From Liolophura sinensis (lineage: Eukaryota; Mollusca; Polyplacophora; Chitonida; Chitonidae): a DNA stretch of 64,000 nt. The DNA is taken from positions 69,721,058 through 69,785,057 of the forward strand of contig NC_088295.1 of the NCBI RefSeq assembly GCF_032854445.1. Direction: 5' to 3'. Below the pieces are notes generated by a model. The model was given only the letters and a program-made list of their open reading frames with translations, had not been told where the DNA came from and searched no databases. Below, piece by piece: positions 1 through 10,540 of the stretch (position 1 is its first letter; every line of letters starts with the position of its first letter). A program made the position numbers and the translations under genes.

Positions 1-442
1 CACGAGACGGTCGAGTTTGACGAGAGCTACGCGTTAGCGACCTTAGCCAGCCCTGCGTAACTGATTACAAAGATATTCTATAGTGTATTACGACCACTTC
101 TTTACTCTATAAGTTTGTTAGAGGAAAAGATTGATGGGTTACCAACTTGGTCTCCCACTTAGTTGCATATACGTGTAAATCCAAACCCCTGCAATCAGTT
201 ATTTTAGCCTGCTTAATTGCTAGCTTCGAACGGCTCATTTTGTTATTGGTCCGTGTTTGTATGGTTTTTCAGAGTTTGAACGTGAGAGATCTGGAACGTT
301 ATTATAATGGAAACATACCACCAAACTTTTACCTAAGAGCTTCCATCGTGAATGATTTTTTATTTAACACCTTACTTCCGTATAAGACGGCAGTCGGGTT
401 TATGGCTGTAGGAAAAAATACTATACTCCTTATTCTTCACCT
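1..442. other. Non-coding stretch, nothing recognised
   Basis: No protein family, RNA gene or tandem repeat is visible. The open frame at 147-524 starts in unique DNA and runs into a SINE head, so it is not supported as a gene. Confidence 0.5.
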
Positions 443-521
443 GGGGGCCTCCGAGGCCAAGGTGGCTAGCGCGCCAGCGCGGCGTAATGACCTAGGAGCC
501 TCTCACCAATGCGGTGAAGCC
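443..521 (+). repeat. SINE family A, head fragment
   Basis: Only the tRNA-like head is left: GGGGCCTCCG, then a segment matching the family's GCGCGCTAGCGCAGCGTAATGA region with a few changes, then CTCTCACCAATGCGGT. The body and AT-rich tail are missing. Family A is defined by comparison with the copies at 3153-3384, 30707-30985 and 56557-56810. Confidence 0.75.
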
Positions 522-3139
522 TGAAACGTCCCCTTTGGAATTTGAAACGCAAGGTCACAAGAGCATTTGTAGCAGGAGAATCGAGAAAACTGATTAATTC
601 AAATACTTTATTTTATGCGGGAGTTATCAAAAGGAGACGAGATTGGTGAACAGGCGTTCTTTTGTCTTTCCTTTTTAATTTTTTTTCCTATGAAAAATCA
701 TATCATTTCACTGATCCATGTATGTAACAGTTTATACATATAGACTACGCACAGAATATGTAAACAGTTTATGTAATTCATTCAATACTGGTTACAATGA
801 TCAGGGTCAAAATGCAGATGGGTGGTGTTGATTAATCTAGCTAGCACATCCGGGTGAGAAGCACATGCCTGAATTATTTCCTCCTAATTAGTTCTTACGT
901 AACATTTGACGTAGTAACGTTATTAAACCCTGTCTGATAAGGTGTGAAAATGTCATATCAGGTTGTCATTATCATATGACTATTGTAAAAATGCAGAGAC
1001 ACCTCAGTTATACGTAAGCCGAAGAAACAAGTAAATAATCAGAGAAGAGAGATAATACTAGTACAAGCAGAGAAGACAGGTATTAGACAAAGGCTCGTCA
1101 TCAGTGCAAAAGAAGCACAGGGCCATCACAACATAACGCTAAAAGCAGTTGGCAATGTTAAATCGGCCCAAACTATAGCGTCGTCATTGTTCTAATGCGT
1201 GTAAATTGACGTGTAGTTGCTACATGAATTTTATGAAAATTATAATATAATAATATACACTCTGTGTGATGCATGGGGTTACAGCAAGCTAGCATACACT
1301 CTGAGAAACATGCAGAATAAACCCATTCTACACCTCTAAGCCTTATGTAGCAAAGGTCTAAATAGCACAAATTTGCAAAAACCACATAACCAAATACCTC
1401 ACACAACAAAGATTCAGTCGATGTGCCCTGTTACAGGTTTTACTGTTATCAAATATCCTTTGAGTAGTTTCTGGCTACAAGACAGCCACTAACAAAAGCT
1501 AGGTTCCGATTTATATACAGTACAGACATTCATAGTTCTGTACTTTCCTTGACAACGGTCGCGTATTTTTTTTGTTAACGGTCAAAGACCTTAAGGACAT
1601 TTGTCCGAAAGCAGAGCTTTATTTTCATATTCTCAGTTTCAAAACTGCTCTAACTGTGTCACTGAGCACGTCCAACATTAACAGATTTCTGCTCCAAAAT
1701 ATTCCATTTGTCTTGTGTAAAGAATTCTTTGTCACAGGTCAATTGCGACAGGGCAATATTCGCACGAGAAAAACGGTCTGATTTAAAAAAAATTAATGAC
1801 GTAACAATAAAACATATCAAGTGTACAAGAAGCATTCTCAACTTAATCTAATTGATCTTATCAACCAAATCGTTTGTACATACTCTTTCCCTGTGTTTGG
1901 AAAATACGTATTTTGTCTCGTGTTTCCAGTATAAAGCATCAGCTTCATGGATACAAGGTTTCAACAGTATAGGTCCTGATTTAATACATTATGACGCGTA
2001 TTCTGTTCCCCATGTCCTAGTTATACCAGACAGGTTCACCACGAATTTCCTGCCCTGGTAAATGGCCAACCTAAGAGCAATGAAATTGTCAAATAATTTG
2101 AACGTTCTTAATTTCTTGTGCGCGCTCCAAACCATCTGTAGCCGTCGGCAACTTCCTTCTCTCCAGCGACTGGGGACGTTTAAGTTCAGACGAGGTTCTG
2201 AGTAAGTTGAGGATTTCCATGTGCCTTTATCCAGCTAGAGATAAGACAAATCAGGTTTTCAGGCCTACATACTGGTGTGGTGTTGAACTTTAGTCTTTAA
2301 TCCATTTTGGCTGTCTCTGTATCAGAAACACGGACAATTTTGACATTTAAAAAGAGAACTTGTAAAGCTGCTTTACGCAGGATAACAGCCAACCCAGTGC
2401 ATGGAGACATTCCAAAGATAATTTCTGATATTTCGACCAAAGTGAGATCTTCTTCGGAATCCTGTGGATAAAAAAACAACAAAAAAACCGTGTATATATC
2501 TATTCATGCTAACAGACATGGCCTGTACAGAGGTACATCCGATAGAATCCATTTGTTGGGGAAGACTTGCAAAAAGTGTGTATCTAATTGACAAGAGAGA
2601 TATACGGACTCAGTATTTAAAGTTTATTATTTCGATAAATGCTGTGCAAAGTGTGGGATACTGACAAGACCTGTCAGTGAAACAGGGGCATTGCGACAAG
2701 GGCATACGGATATAATTTAGATTAACCCCCTCGTAAGTTTTTAGGTGTGCACTGGGTTGATTGAGATAACGTTTTTACAGCTTACATTTGCTAAGTGTAT
2801 TCTATAACCTCGGCATGCTGATTCCTTAAAATATCCTGAACTAAGACAAAGACTTTCATTGAGAAAGGAACGAGCAAGCGAGACTCGAACGAGGGCGCGA
2901 GATTTAGTCGCAAAAGCGAGATTCAGACGCAAGTGAGAGATTTACAGGAGATTCTCGACTGAATATCGTTGGAATCTCGCCAGAAAATTGCGTTGTGGCC
3001 CTAATCTAATTAATCTCGACTAAATCTCGCACTGTTGTTCAAATGTCGCAGTTCCTGCGTTGGGGAAAATGTATGGCCGCACCCGGCTTCCATACCTAGG
3101 CCTAGCTGGGCACCGTGCTTATAATAATAGGCCTACGTC
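522..3139. other. Intergenic DNA without a supported gene
   Basis: AT-rich, with only short open frames that lack splice context or a recognisable family. At 2893-3040 there is a GC-richer patch where GCGAGATTTAGTCG recurs inverted as CGACTAAATCTCGC about 120 bases away. This could be a small hairpin or the remnant of a MITE. Confidence 0.5.
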
Positions 3140-3152
3140 TAAAATATACTCA

Positions 3153-3384
3153 GGTGGCTCAGTCGATTAGCGCGCTAGCGCAGCGTAATGATCCCGTAAT
3201 GTTCAAGTCCAGCTCAAGCTGGCTCCCTCTCCGGCCGTAAGTGGGAAGTTCTCAGCAACCTGCGGTTGGTCGTGGGTTTCCCCCTGGCTGTGCCCGGTTT
3301 CCTCCCACCATAATGCTGGCCGCCGTCGTATAAGTGAAATATTCTTGAGTACGGCGTAAAACACCAATCAAATAAATAAATAAA
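3153..3384 (+). repeat. SINE family A, full-length copy with 13-bp target duplication
   Basis: A tRNA-derived SINE. The pol III A box is TGGCTCAGTCGAT-like near 3155 and the B box is GTTCAAGTCC near 3202. A body follows (CAACCTGCGG, TTTCCCCC, CACCATAATGCTGGCCGCC), then a 3' part ATATTCTTGAGTACGGCGTAAAACACC and an (AAAT)n tail. The copy is flanked by the direct repeat TAAAATATACTCA at 3140-3152 and 3385-3397, as expected for LINE-mediated insertion. The head deviates slightly at the CCCGTAATG segment. Family assignment outside this window is not claimed. Confidence 0.9.
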
Positions 3385-3414
3385 TAAAATATACTCAATC
3401 TTTGCCTTCATTTT

Positions 3415-4275
3415 CTCTGGAGCCGGGATCGAGATTAGTAACTGAACCACTGCTCCTAAAATCGGGATTATACCGTGGGTGAGGTGGTGCTGCTAGTATC
3501 AGGATTATGTTGTAGCTTAGTCACTTCTGCTGGGATCGGGATTATGTGGTAGCTGAGTCACTGCTACTAGGATTGGTATTATGTGGTAGCTGAGTCACTG
3601 CTACTAGGATTGGTATTATGTGGTAGCTGAGTCACTGCTACTAGGATTGGTATTATGTGGTAACTGAGTCACTGCTACTAGGATTGGTATTATGTGGTAG
3701 CTGAGTCACTGCTACTAGGATTGGTATTATGTGGTAGCTGAGTCACTGCTACTAGGATTGGGATTGTGTGGTAGCTGAGTCACTGCTACTAGGATTGGTA
3801 TTATGTGGTAACTGAGTAACAGTTGCTAGGGTCAGAATTATATGGTAGCTGTGTCACTGCTACTGGGACCGGGATTATGTGGTAGCTGAGTAACAGCTGC
3901 TAGGCTCGGGATTCTATGGTAAGTGTGTCACTGCTACTGGGACCGGAATTATGTGGTAGCTGAGCCACTGCTACTAGGAGTGGGATTATGTGGTAGCTGA
4001 GTAACAGCTGCTAGGCTCGGGATTCTATGGTAAGTGTGTCACTGCTACTGGGACCGGGATTTTGTGGTAGCTGAGCCACTGCTACTAGGATTGGGATTAT
4101 GTGGTAGCTGAGTCACTGCTGCAAGGATTGGGATTGCGTGGTAGCTGTGTCACTGCTACTAGAATGGGGATTGTATGAGTCAGAGCTGCCAGGGTCGAAA
4201 TTACATAGTAGCTGTGTCACTGCTACAAGAATGGGGATTGTAGAAGTCAGAGTTGCTAGGGTCGATATTACACGA
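3415..4275 (+). repeat. 37-bp minisatellite
   Basis: About 20 imperfect copies of a 37-bp unit of the type GTAGCTGAGTCACTGCTACT followed by AGGATTGGTATTATGTG. Copies at 3540-3800 are nearly identical. From about 3886 to 4110 the variants form a 111-bp (3 x 37) higher-order unit, seen twice. The edges are degenerate. Open frames across the array are repeat artefacts. Confidence 0.9.
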
Positions 4276-4639
4276 ATTACATTAACAAAGTATATATTAC
4301 TACCTGAAAAACAGCTAAAGGGTTTGTGGTTTGCTTGGTCAGTCGAAACTTCTCTCCTCAAATAAATGTGTATACCGATAGTATGGTATCTCGTGGGTGA
4401 TCTCTGTGTGTTTCATTTAAATACATACATATAATTCGAGGAGACCAGCAGTGGATGTAAATTTCTTCCCACTGATCGTTGCTTTAAAGTAACATTCCTT
4501 AATGGTATAGTTTTAATATTAAATATGTCTGAAAGGTGGAGTGCTGTTAGTGTTTCTGCTCTGTAAAGTGTATGTAGTAAATTAATCCTTCCTTATCGCA
4601 TTAATGGACGAGCTGTGTTTCCAGAAGAAATAGTGGTAA

Positions 4640-4782
4640 GGTCAAATGGAACGAACTACGAGGTCATGTGGCACGAGCCGCCTGATCAAATAGAACAAAT
4701 AATCAAATAATATATTCCAAGTTGCCAACTCATATGGCACGATCTGCCAAGTTACATGGCACGAGGCCCCAGGTCATATATA
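4640..4782 (+). repeat. Short degenerate repeat with ATGGCACGA core, left part
   Basis: Several spaced copies of a motif like CATATGGCACGA or CATGTGGCACGAG (about 4668, 4733, 4755). The same motif resumes after the transposon at 7157-7260. The Tc1-like element therefore sits inside this array. Confidence 0.6.
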
Positions 4783-7156
4783 CAGTGCAACAAAAGTAAG
4801 TTCCCCCCAAAACGTTGTTTGATATCTCCCGTGGTATGTACCAAATCGCAATGAAATTCTGCACACACTATCCCAGTAATCCGACGGACGTGGTATATCA
4901 AAGATTAACGTGAAGGTGCAGTTGTGCGCTAATGGGCATGCGCAAAATGAAAATCGGTCGATTTTGAAAATTTCACAAAAGGAGTCAACCAGATTTTTCA
5001 CCGCCAAATTTTGATTTGATTTTGATCAGAGAATTCGTGTTCCAGTCCTGAAATATTCGTGCGGGCGGGCATTAAGGACATGACACACACCACAAGAAAT
5101 TCATGCGGTTAAACATGACCTGCATCAGGTCTGAGATGGTCAGTAAAAGGACCCGAATCGCCCACATTACTGTCCACAAGTCTTGGACAACCAATGTTGC
5201 ACGTTTTGTGACTGTGGAATACCATGCCTTGATTATGCAATACGGACAGGGCGATTGCAATTGGTCTTTTGGAGACACCCCTGTAAAACAGGTTGCACGT
5301 CGAATGGGAATGACCAAACGCCATTCGGAAATTGCAAGCAAAGTTTCTCGCATCAGGAGATGTCAACAAGTGGAAGGCCCGGGGCAACCACACAAAGACA
5401 AGATTGGCGAATCGTAAACGCCGCACTAAGGAACAGAACGACATCAGGTATGAGGGCCTGAGTGTGCCACACACACACAAAAAAAATCAATGCCATTTTC
5501 GACTCTATTCACAAACTGAAAATCGGTCTATTTTGAAAATTTCATAAAACGAGTCAACCAGATTGTTCAACGGCAATTTATCACACAATTCGATCATTTT
5601 CACTCGATGACCAGTAATTATCAATGTCGTTTGTAGCTGCCACGAGATTGTATCATATTTCGACAACGCACTCGCATTGTGTTGATGAGGCGTGCTATCA
5701 GACGTTGCCGGACTGGACTCTCTTCCTGAAGGTGGCGTCTCAAATCGTCAAGACTGGACTCCATCCCAACTCGACGATAGACTGATTGTTTCAACTGATC
5801 CCAAAGATGTTCGATCCGGAGAACATGCGGGCCACTGGATTTGGTCAGTGCCTTCAGTTTGGAAGAAGTCATTCAAAATCCTTGCACGATGTGGACGCGC
5901 ATTGTCGTCCATGAAGGCAAATCCATCTTCAACGGCGGCTGCGTAGGGCAAAACATGCAGTCTGAGAACTTGAGCAACGTAGCCAGAAGCGTTCAAGTTT
6001 CCCTCAATAGGAACCAGATCGGTCTTGCCTGTCAAACTGATGCCTGCCCATACCATTACGCTGCCACCACCAAAGGTCGTTACAGGCTGCACACAGCACT
6101 CTGAATGCTGTTCACCCTGCCAACGCCACACACGCCTCCTAGTGTCAACGTGACGGAAACACACACGCGTTTCGTGGAAAGAACGTTGCCCCATTGCCGT
6201 CTAGTCCATCGAACGTGATTTGTCGCCCACTGCAGACGCGCTATCTTATGACGGCGGAGCATCAAGACTTTCTTCACCAGCCGCCTGGGACGTACTCCGA
6301 CGGCTTTTAGACGTCTCCTGATTGTTTGTGCACTCAACCGTCTCGCCCCGACACCAGCATGATCTCGAACCTCTGGCGCTGAAATTCAAAGTGGATGTTA
6401 AGTGACATGATGAGCAAGCTAAATCCGCGCTAGAGTCGAAAATGGCATTGGGTTTTTTTGTGTGTGGCACACTCAGACCCTCATACCTGATGTCGTTCTG
6501 TTCCTTAGTGCGGCGTTTACGATTCGCCAATCTTGTCTTTGTGTGGTTGCCCCGGGCCTTCCACTTGTTGACATCTCCTGATGCGAGAAACTTCGTTTGC
6601 AATTTCCGAATGGCGTTTTGTCATTCCCATTCGACGTGCAACCTGTTTTACAGGGGCGTTAGCCTCCAAAAGGCCAATTGCAATCGCCCTGTCCGTATTG
6701 CACAATCAAGGCATGGTATTCCACTGTCACAAAACGTGCAACATTGGTTGTCCAAGACTTGTGGACAGTAATGTGGGCGATTCGGGTCCTTTTACTGACC
6801 ATCTCAGACCTGATGCAGGTCATGTTTAACCGCATGAATTTCTTGTGGTGTGTGTCATGCCCTTAATGCCCGCCCGCACGAATAATTCAGGACTGGAACA
6901 CGAATTCTCTGATGAAATCAAAATTTGGCGGTGAAAAATCTGGTTGACTCCTTTTGTGAAATTTTCAAAATCGACCGATTTTCATTTTGCGCATGCCCAT
7001 TAGCGCACAACTGCACCTTCACGTTAATCTTTGATATACCACGTCCGCCGGATTACTGGGATGGTGTGTGCAGAATTTCATTGCGATCTGGTACACTTCA
7101 AGGAAGATATCAAACAACGTTTTTTTTTGGGGGGGGGACTTACTTTTGTTGCACTG
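4783..7156 (-). mobile_element. Tc1-like DNA transposon with about 725-bp terminal inverted arms
   Basis: The left arm (4783-5507) and right arm (6431-7156) are inverted copies, about 97% alike by eye over the aligned stretch I read. Both ends carry CAGTGCAACAAAAGTAAGT. The left flank is TA; the right flank is TT, so the TA duplication appears mutated. The central part encodes a broken minus-strand transposase. The arms contain the region coding for the transposase helix-turn-helix, so each element end carries a copy. Just inside the left arm (5515-5580) is a second, more diverged copy of arm sequence 4944-5010, in the same orientation. Confidence 0.85.
5621..6705 (-). pseudogene. Tc1-like transposase, decayed
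   Basis: Would cut and rejoin the element at TA sites in the nucleus. Reading on the minus strand: an N-terminal HTH-like part (about 6705-6517, PVKQVARRMGMTK), a second DNA-binding part (about 6337-6180, SAQTIRRRLKAVGVRPRR), then the catalytic core (6194-5748) with FGGGSVMVWAGIS and the second acidic site DDNARPH, and finally IEHLWDQLK (near 5815) with the third acidic residue. These parts lie in different frames, with breaks near 6510, 6430, 6190 and 5810. The first catalytic Asp region reads FHETRV instead of the usual TDES/TDET. The family is typically about 340 residues. Not functional as it stands. The N-terminal part lies in the right inverted arm. Confidence 0.85.
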
Positions 7157-7262
7157 TTTTATTACAAAGTACCAGGTTATATGACACGGGTAGCCATGTC
7201 ACATGGCACGAACCGTTATGTGATATATTACAAGACACCAGGTCATATGGCACAGGCCGCCA
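7157..7262 (+). repeat. Short degenerate repeat with ATGGCACGA core, right part
   Basis: Continues the motif found left of the transposon: ACCAGGTTATATGACACGG, TCACATGGCACGA and ACCAGGTCATATGGCACAG. Spacing is irregular, roughly 35-50 bases. Confidence 0.55.
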
Positions 7263-7700
7263 TAATGCAATTCTGATAAACACTGAAAAAGGTTTACTTT
7301 GTCTTCCACTCAGTCTATCTATCAATCCACATAACTATTGGAATATTGGGAAAGTAATGAGCTTTCAAAACTCGTATTTTTGTTACAGGATACAAAGAGT
7401 GGTTTTATCTGCTCTTACCATCGACTCATTACAGTAATGCCTTTTCTGGTGTTTCGGTAGGTCATGTCCTATAATGTATGTATTATGTGGTCGGGGTGGT
7501 CACACTTGTACAAAGAATTGTTCTTTAAAAGTGATTGTAGGTCTTTAGTGTGCCTGCTGTGTATAAGGGATTTTGATAACATCCGCAAACGGTTTTGTTA
7601 TTAGAATCTGATCCATTTCTGACAACTGTGAATTGAACTATAGAACACTGAACCGTTGAAAAAGGCCTAATGTATACGAACGGCTAACAAGGGAAGAGAA

Positions 7701-8027
7701 CCGACCCGAACCTCAGCTGGTGGAGCATCCGCTTTCGGAGCGGTAGATCTTTAAGAGGAAGTTATAGTTTCAACGCTTGGCGTTCAGTATTAAGGGGATA
7801 GTACAACGACTGGTTGACCTGTATCAGTATAATGGCTCGGGTGGGGTAGCTTTCTTCCCTTCGGCAAGTCGTCTCAGTGAAGCAGTACTGGACAAAAGAG
7901 CAGTGAAAATCCATCCTGCAACAAGGAGGCACATTTCAAGTATATGAACTCTGTGGATTCCTTCATCGCCATATAACTGCAAAATTGTTAAGTACAACGT
8001 TAAACCCTAAGCACTCAGTCACGAACA
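7701..8027 (+). repeat. SINE family B copy
   Basis: A second tRNA-derived family, unlike family A in head and body. The head CCTCAGCTGGTGGAGC has an A-box shape. The body includes GACTGGTTGACC, AGTATAATGGCTCG, CCTTCGGCAAG and TCCTGCAACAAGGAGGCACA, and the 3' part is AAAATTGTTAAGTACAACGTTAAACCC. The tRNA part is damaged (the B-box region is lost between the head and TTTAAGAGGAAG). Other copies are at 29463 and 55456. Confidence 0.85.
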
Positions 8028-10427
8028 AGAGCAGAGAAAAAATACAATGATGTATCAGCTAAGACAATCTCTAATCTGTGCCACAGTTTGTCGCCAAGAT
8101 TTATCGGATAGATTTTGTTTCAGTCAATGTTTACGTTTTTAAATAAAACGAGTACTTTTATTTCAAAAATGGAATGTTTTTTTTTTGTCAACTTAACTTA
8201 CTGCAAAATTACGAATCGTAGGACGTTTCCTCTCTGACTGACGTGCTTGTATTCCACATGCAAAATTCAAACTGCTGGCGCGCTCTGGCAGGCCTTCATG
8301 TCTAGTTGTTGTTGGATGGTTTAACAGGTATATTCTTAGACGTAAAAGAAAAACAAAATATATACAATATTTACATTCACAAACACATTGTCAGAACAAA
8401 GGACTTCCCAGCTGGTTTACACCATTATTGTAATGTCCAAGAGCACATTAATACGTGATTTTGCCACGACTACCGTTAGCCAAAGAGACACAGTTTAGAG
8501 CCGCCATTTTAAAATGCGCATGCAATGTGTATCACAGCATATAGCAGAGTTGGCACCAAGCTTGGTTTTTGTTTAACTGCACAGAGATATTTCGGTTTAA
8601 TGGTAGATATAAATAACATTCTGTTTCCAAAAATTTGAAATCTTGGTGATAAACAGGTAAGCAAGTGACCGCACTGTTTATAAGAGTTGACCAACCCCAT
8701 GTCGAGGAAGGTTGTGAGGAAAGTGTTTTCATGAAGGGATAGGACAATGCTAATGTACTGTGGCTGTTTACGTGTTATTTACGGGTAGTCCACGACATGA
8801 AATAGGATAAGTGTTTCTATTATTACCATCATATCTGAAAGTAGCCGTCTAAAAATAAACCACGCTGGCGGAGTTCCTTAATTCTACTGACACGCCACAC
8901 CACCGCTTTCCTGACGAATGCAACCCAGCGTGTGTATGAATGAGGCTGTTTGTGAAGGCTTGACCTGCGATAAGCTCTGTACTGTCGTACTGAGGCATAT
9001 CTCGTGTGGATTCTCTTAAGGCCATGAGCAACTGTTTTGTTTAAATTTTCGTCGACGTCATATATTCGTTTAAGTAAGGAGCAACCCGCCTCCACCGACA
9101 ATGACGTTCTGTCTGAACGTTAATATCTAAATCATATAGCCTAACTTGCTTCCTAATAGCATGGAAATCAAGCTAATGGTATCATTGTTCACGACTGAGT
9201 GTTCCCGAGATACATGATGCTTCAAACAATGACAAGTATATATTTCTGATATCAGTAACATTGTAAAGACGCCCATCGGAAGGGTAGCATATGTTCCTAA
9301 ATCTTCCGTGTTATTGACGTGTCATAAACAGGACAGGTAAACTAAAGAAAAACCCTTTGCGACTGGCTATTCAACCACTAATGCATAATTGATGTTATCA
9401 CTTCGGCTTAAAGCGTAAAGAAGCATGACAGCTTGGTGAAACGGTTTTCTTGAGTACAAATACACAGATAGAAAAAGTGTGATAAGTTAATGGAGAAAAG
9501 CAGCGCGAAGCACAACCGTTTTCTTTTTTTTTCTTTTCTCTCTCTTTCATTCTTGATGGACATTATACTGATATCATCGCTGTATAATGACACCTATCTT
9601 AAAATTCTTCCGAGTACACTTTAGAACATCCCATGAGATAACCTGATTTTCTCAGTGCTAGTGACACTGTCATACAGTTTTATATCACGGATTTGGGAGA
9701 CTTAACTGAGGCTGACCAATCAGAATTGGGTTGTTTGTGATCGACTTCCCTATCAGTTAAACAAAGTAGGTTACCATAGTGTCAAGTACTCCACATGCCA
9801 CATTACCCTTGTCACTCATTATTGAGCGTGAATTTCAAGTAAGGCGAAATCACACTTCAAAGCGAGATTTTCATTTTTAATGTACAGGGCTTTTCATTCC
9901 ATCTTCATGTCTTTGTATAAATTTTTATTATCTCACGTGTACGAAGTAGACTATTCACATTGTTGTCATTCCTAAAGTATAGGATCAAAGCAAGTTGTGT
10001 ATAGGCACATTAAACTCACAACGGCATGGTTACTTTCATATATAAGCATGTAGAATGTAATGTTTTCATTTCTGCATATATATTTTATCTTGGCTTTCAA
10101 CCCAACTTGGTGCAATATCTCTATTCGTACCGAGAAAGGATAAGCTGGAGTAAAAATACTTTTGTGTCACCAGTTCCTCAACCAGTGAATCATGGGCAAC
10201 TGCTAACCACAAGATTCACGGAGTGCGGATTCAGTTCCCTTCGTAGGCAGGAACTCTGCAGGTTCCTCGCACTCACATTTTTCATAGGAAGCTTCTTGGC
10301 AATAGAGTAGTCGACGGCGCACGTATGACCGCCCGCGAATTTTGTTGAAAAGCTTTTGTCTTCGACTATTATTACGTGCAAATATGTACGTCACACATGA
10401 AAAAAATATCATGAGTTACTTTCAAAC
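8028..10427. other. Intergenic DNA without a supported gene
   Basis: No recognisable gene. A 90-codon minus-strand frame at 8829-9101 (starts MSVEAGCSLLKRIYDVDE) is the longest and has ordinary composition, but I see no family, splice context or domain, so I do not call it. Confidence 0.5.
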
Positions 10428-10540
10428 GGTCGGTGGTACAGACCAGGCAGCCTGGTTTCATCCACCCATAAAACTGATCGACATCGTATAAGTGGAAAAT
10501 CCTTGAACATGGCGTTCAGTAATAATCAATCATATAATTA
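10428..10540 (+). repeat. SINE family A, degenerate 3' part
   Basis: Recognisable only from the order of tail landmarks: TTTCATCCACCCATAA, ATCGTATAAGTGGAAAAT, CCTTGAACATGGCG, then AATCAATCATATAATTAAAA. An old, strongly diverged copy. Confidence 0.55.

Noticed and set aside
4113-4365. Overlapping 75-82 codon frames on both strands
   Set aside because: Mostly minisatellite sequence, with no start or splice context.
5103-5480. Transposase-like frame on the plus strand in the left arm
   Set aside because: It is the inverted-arm copy of the HTH region, with no catalytic part; described under the element instead of as a gene.
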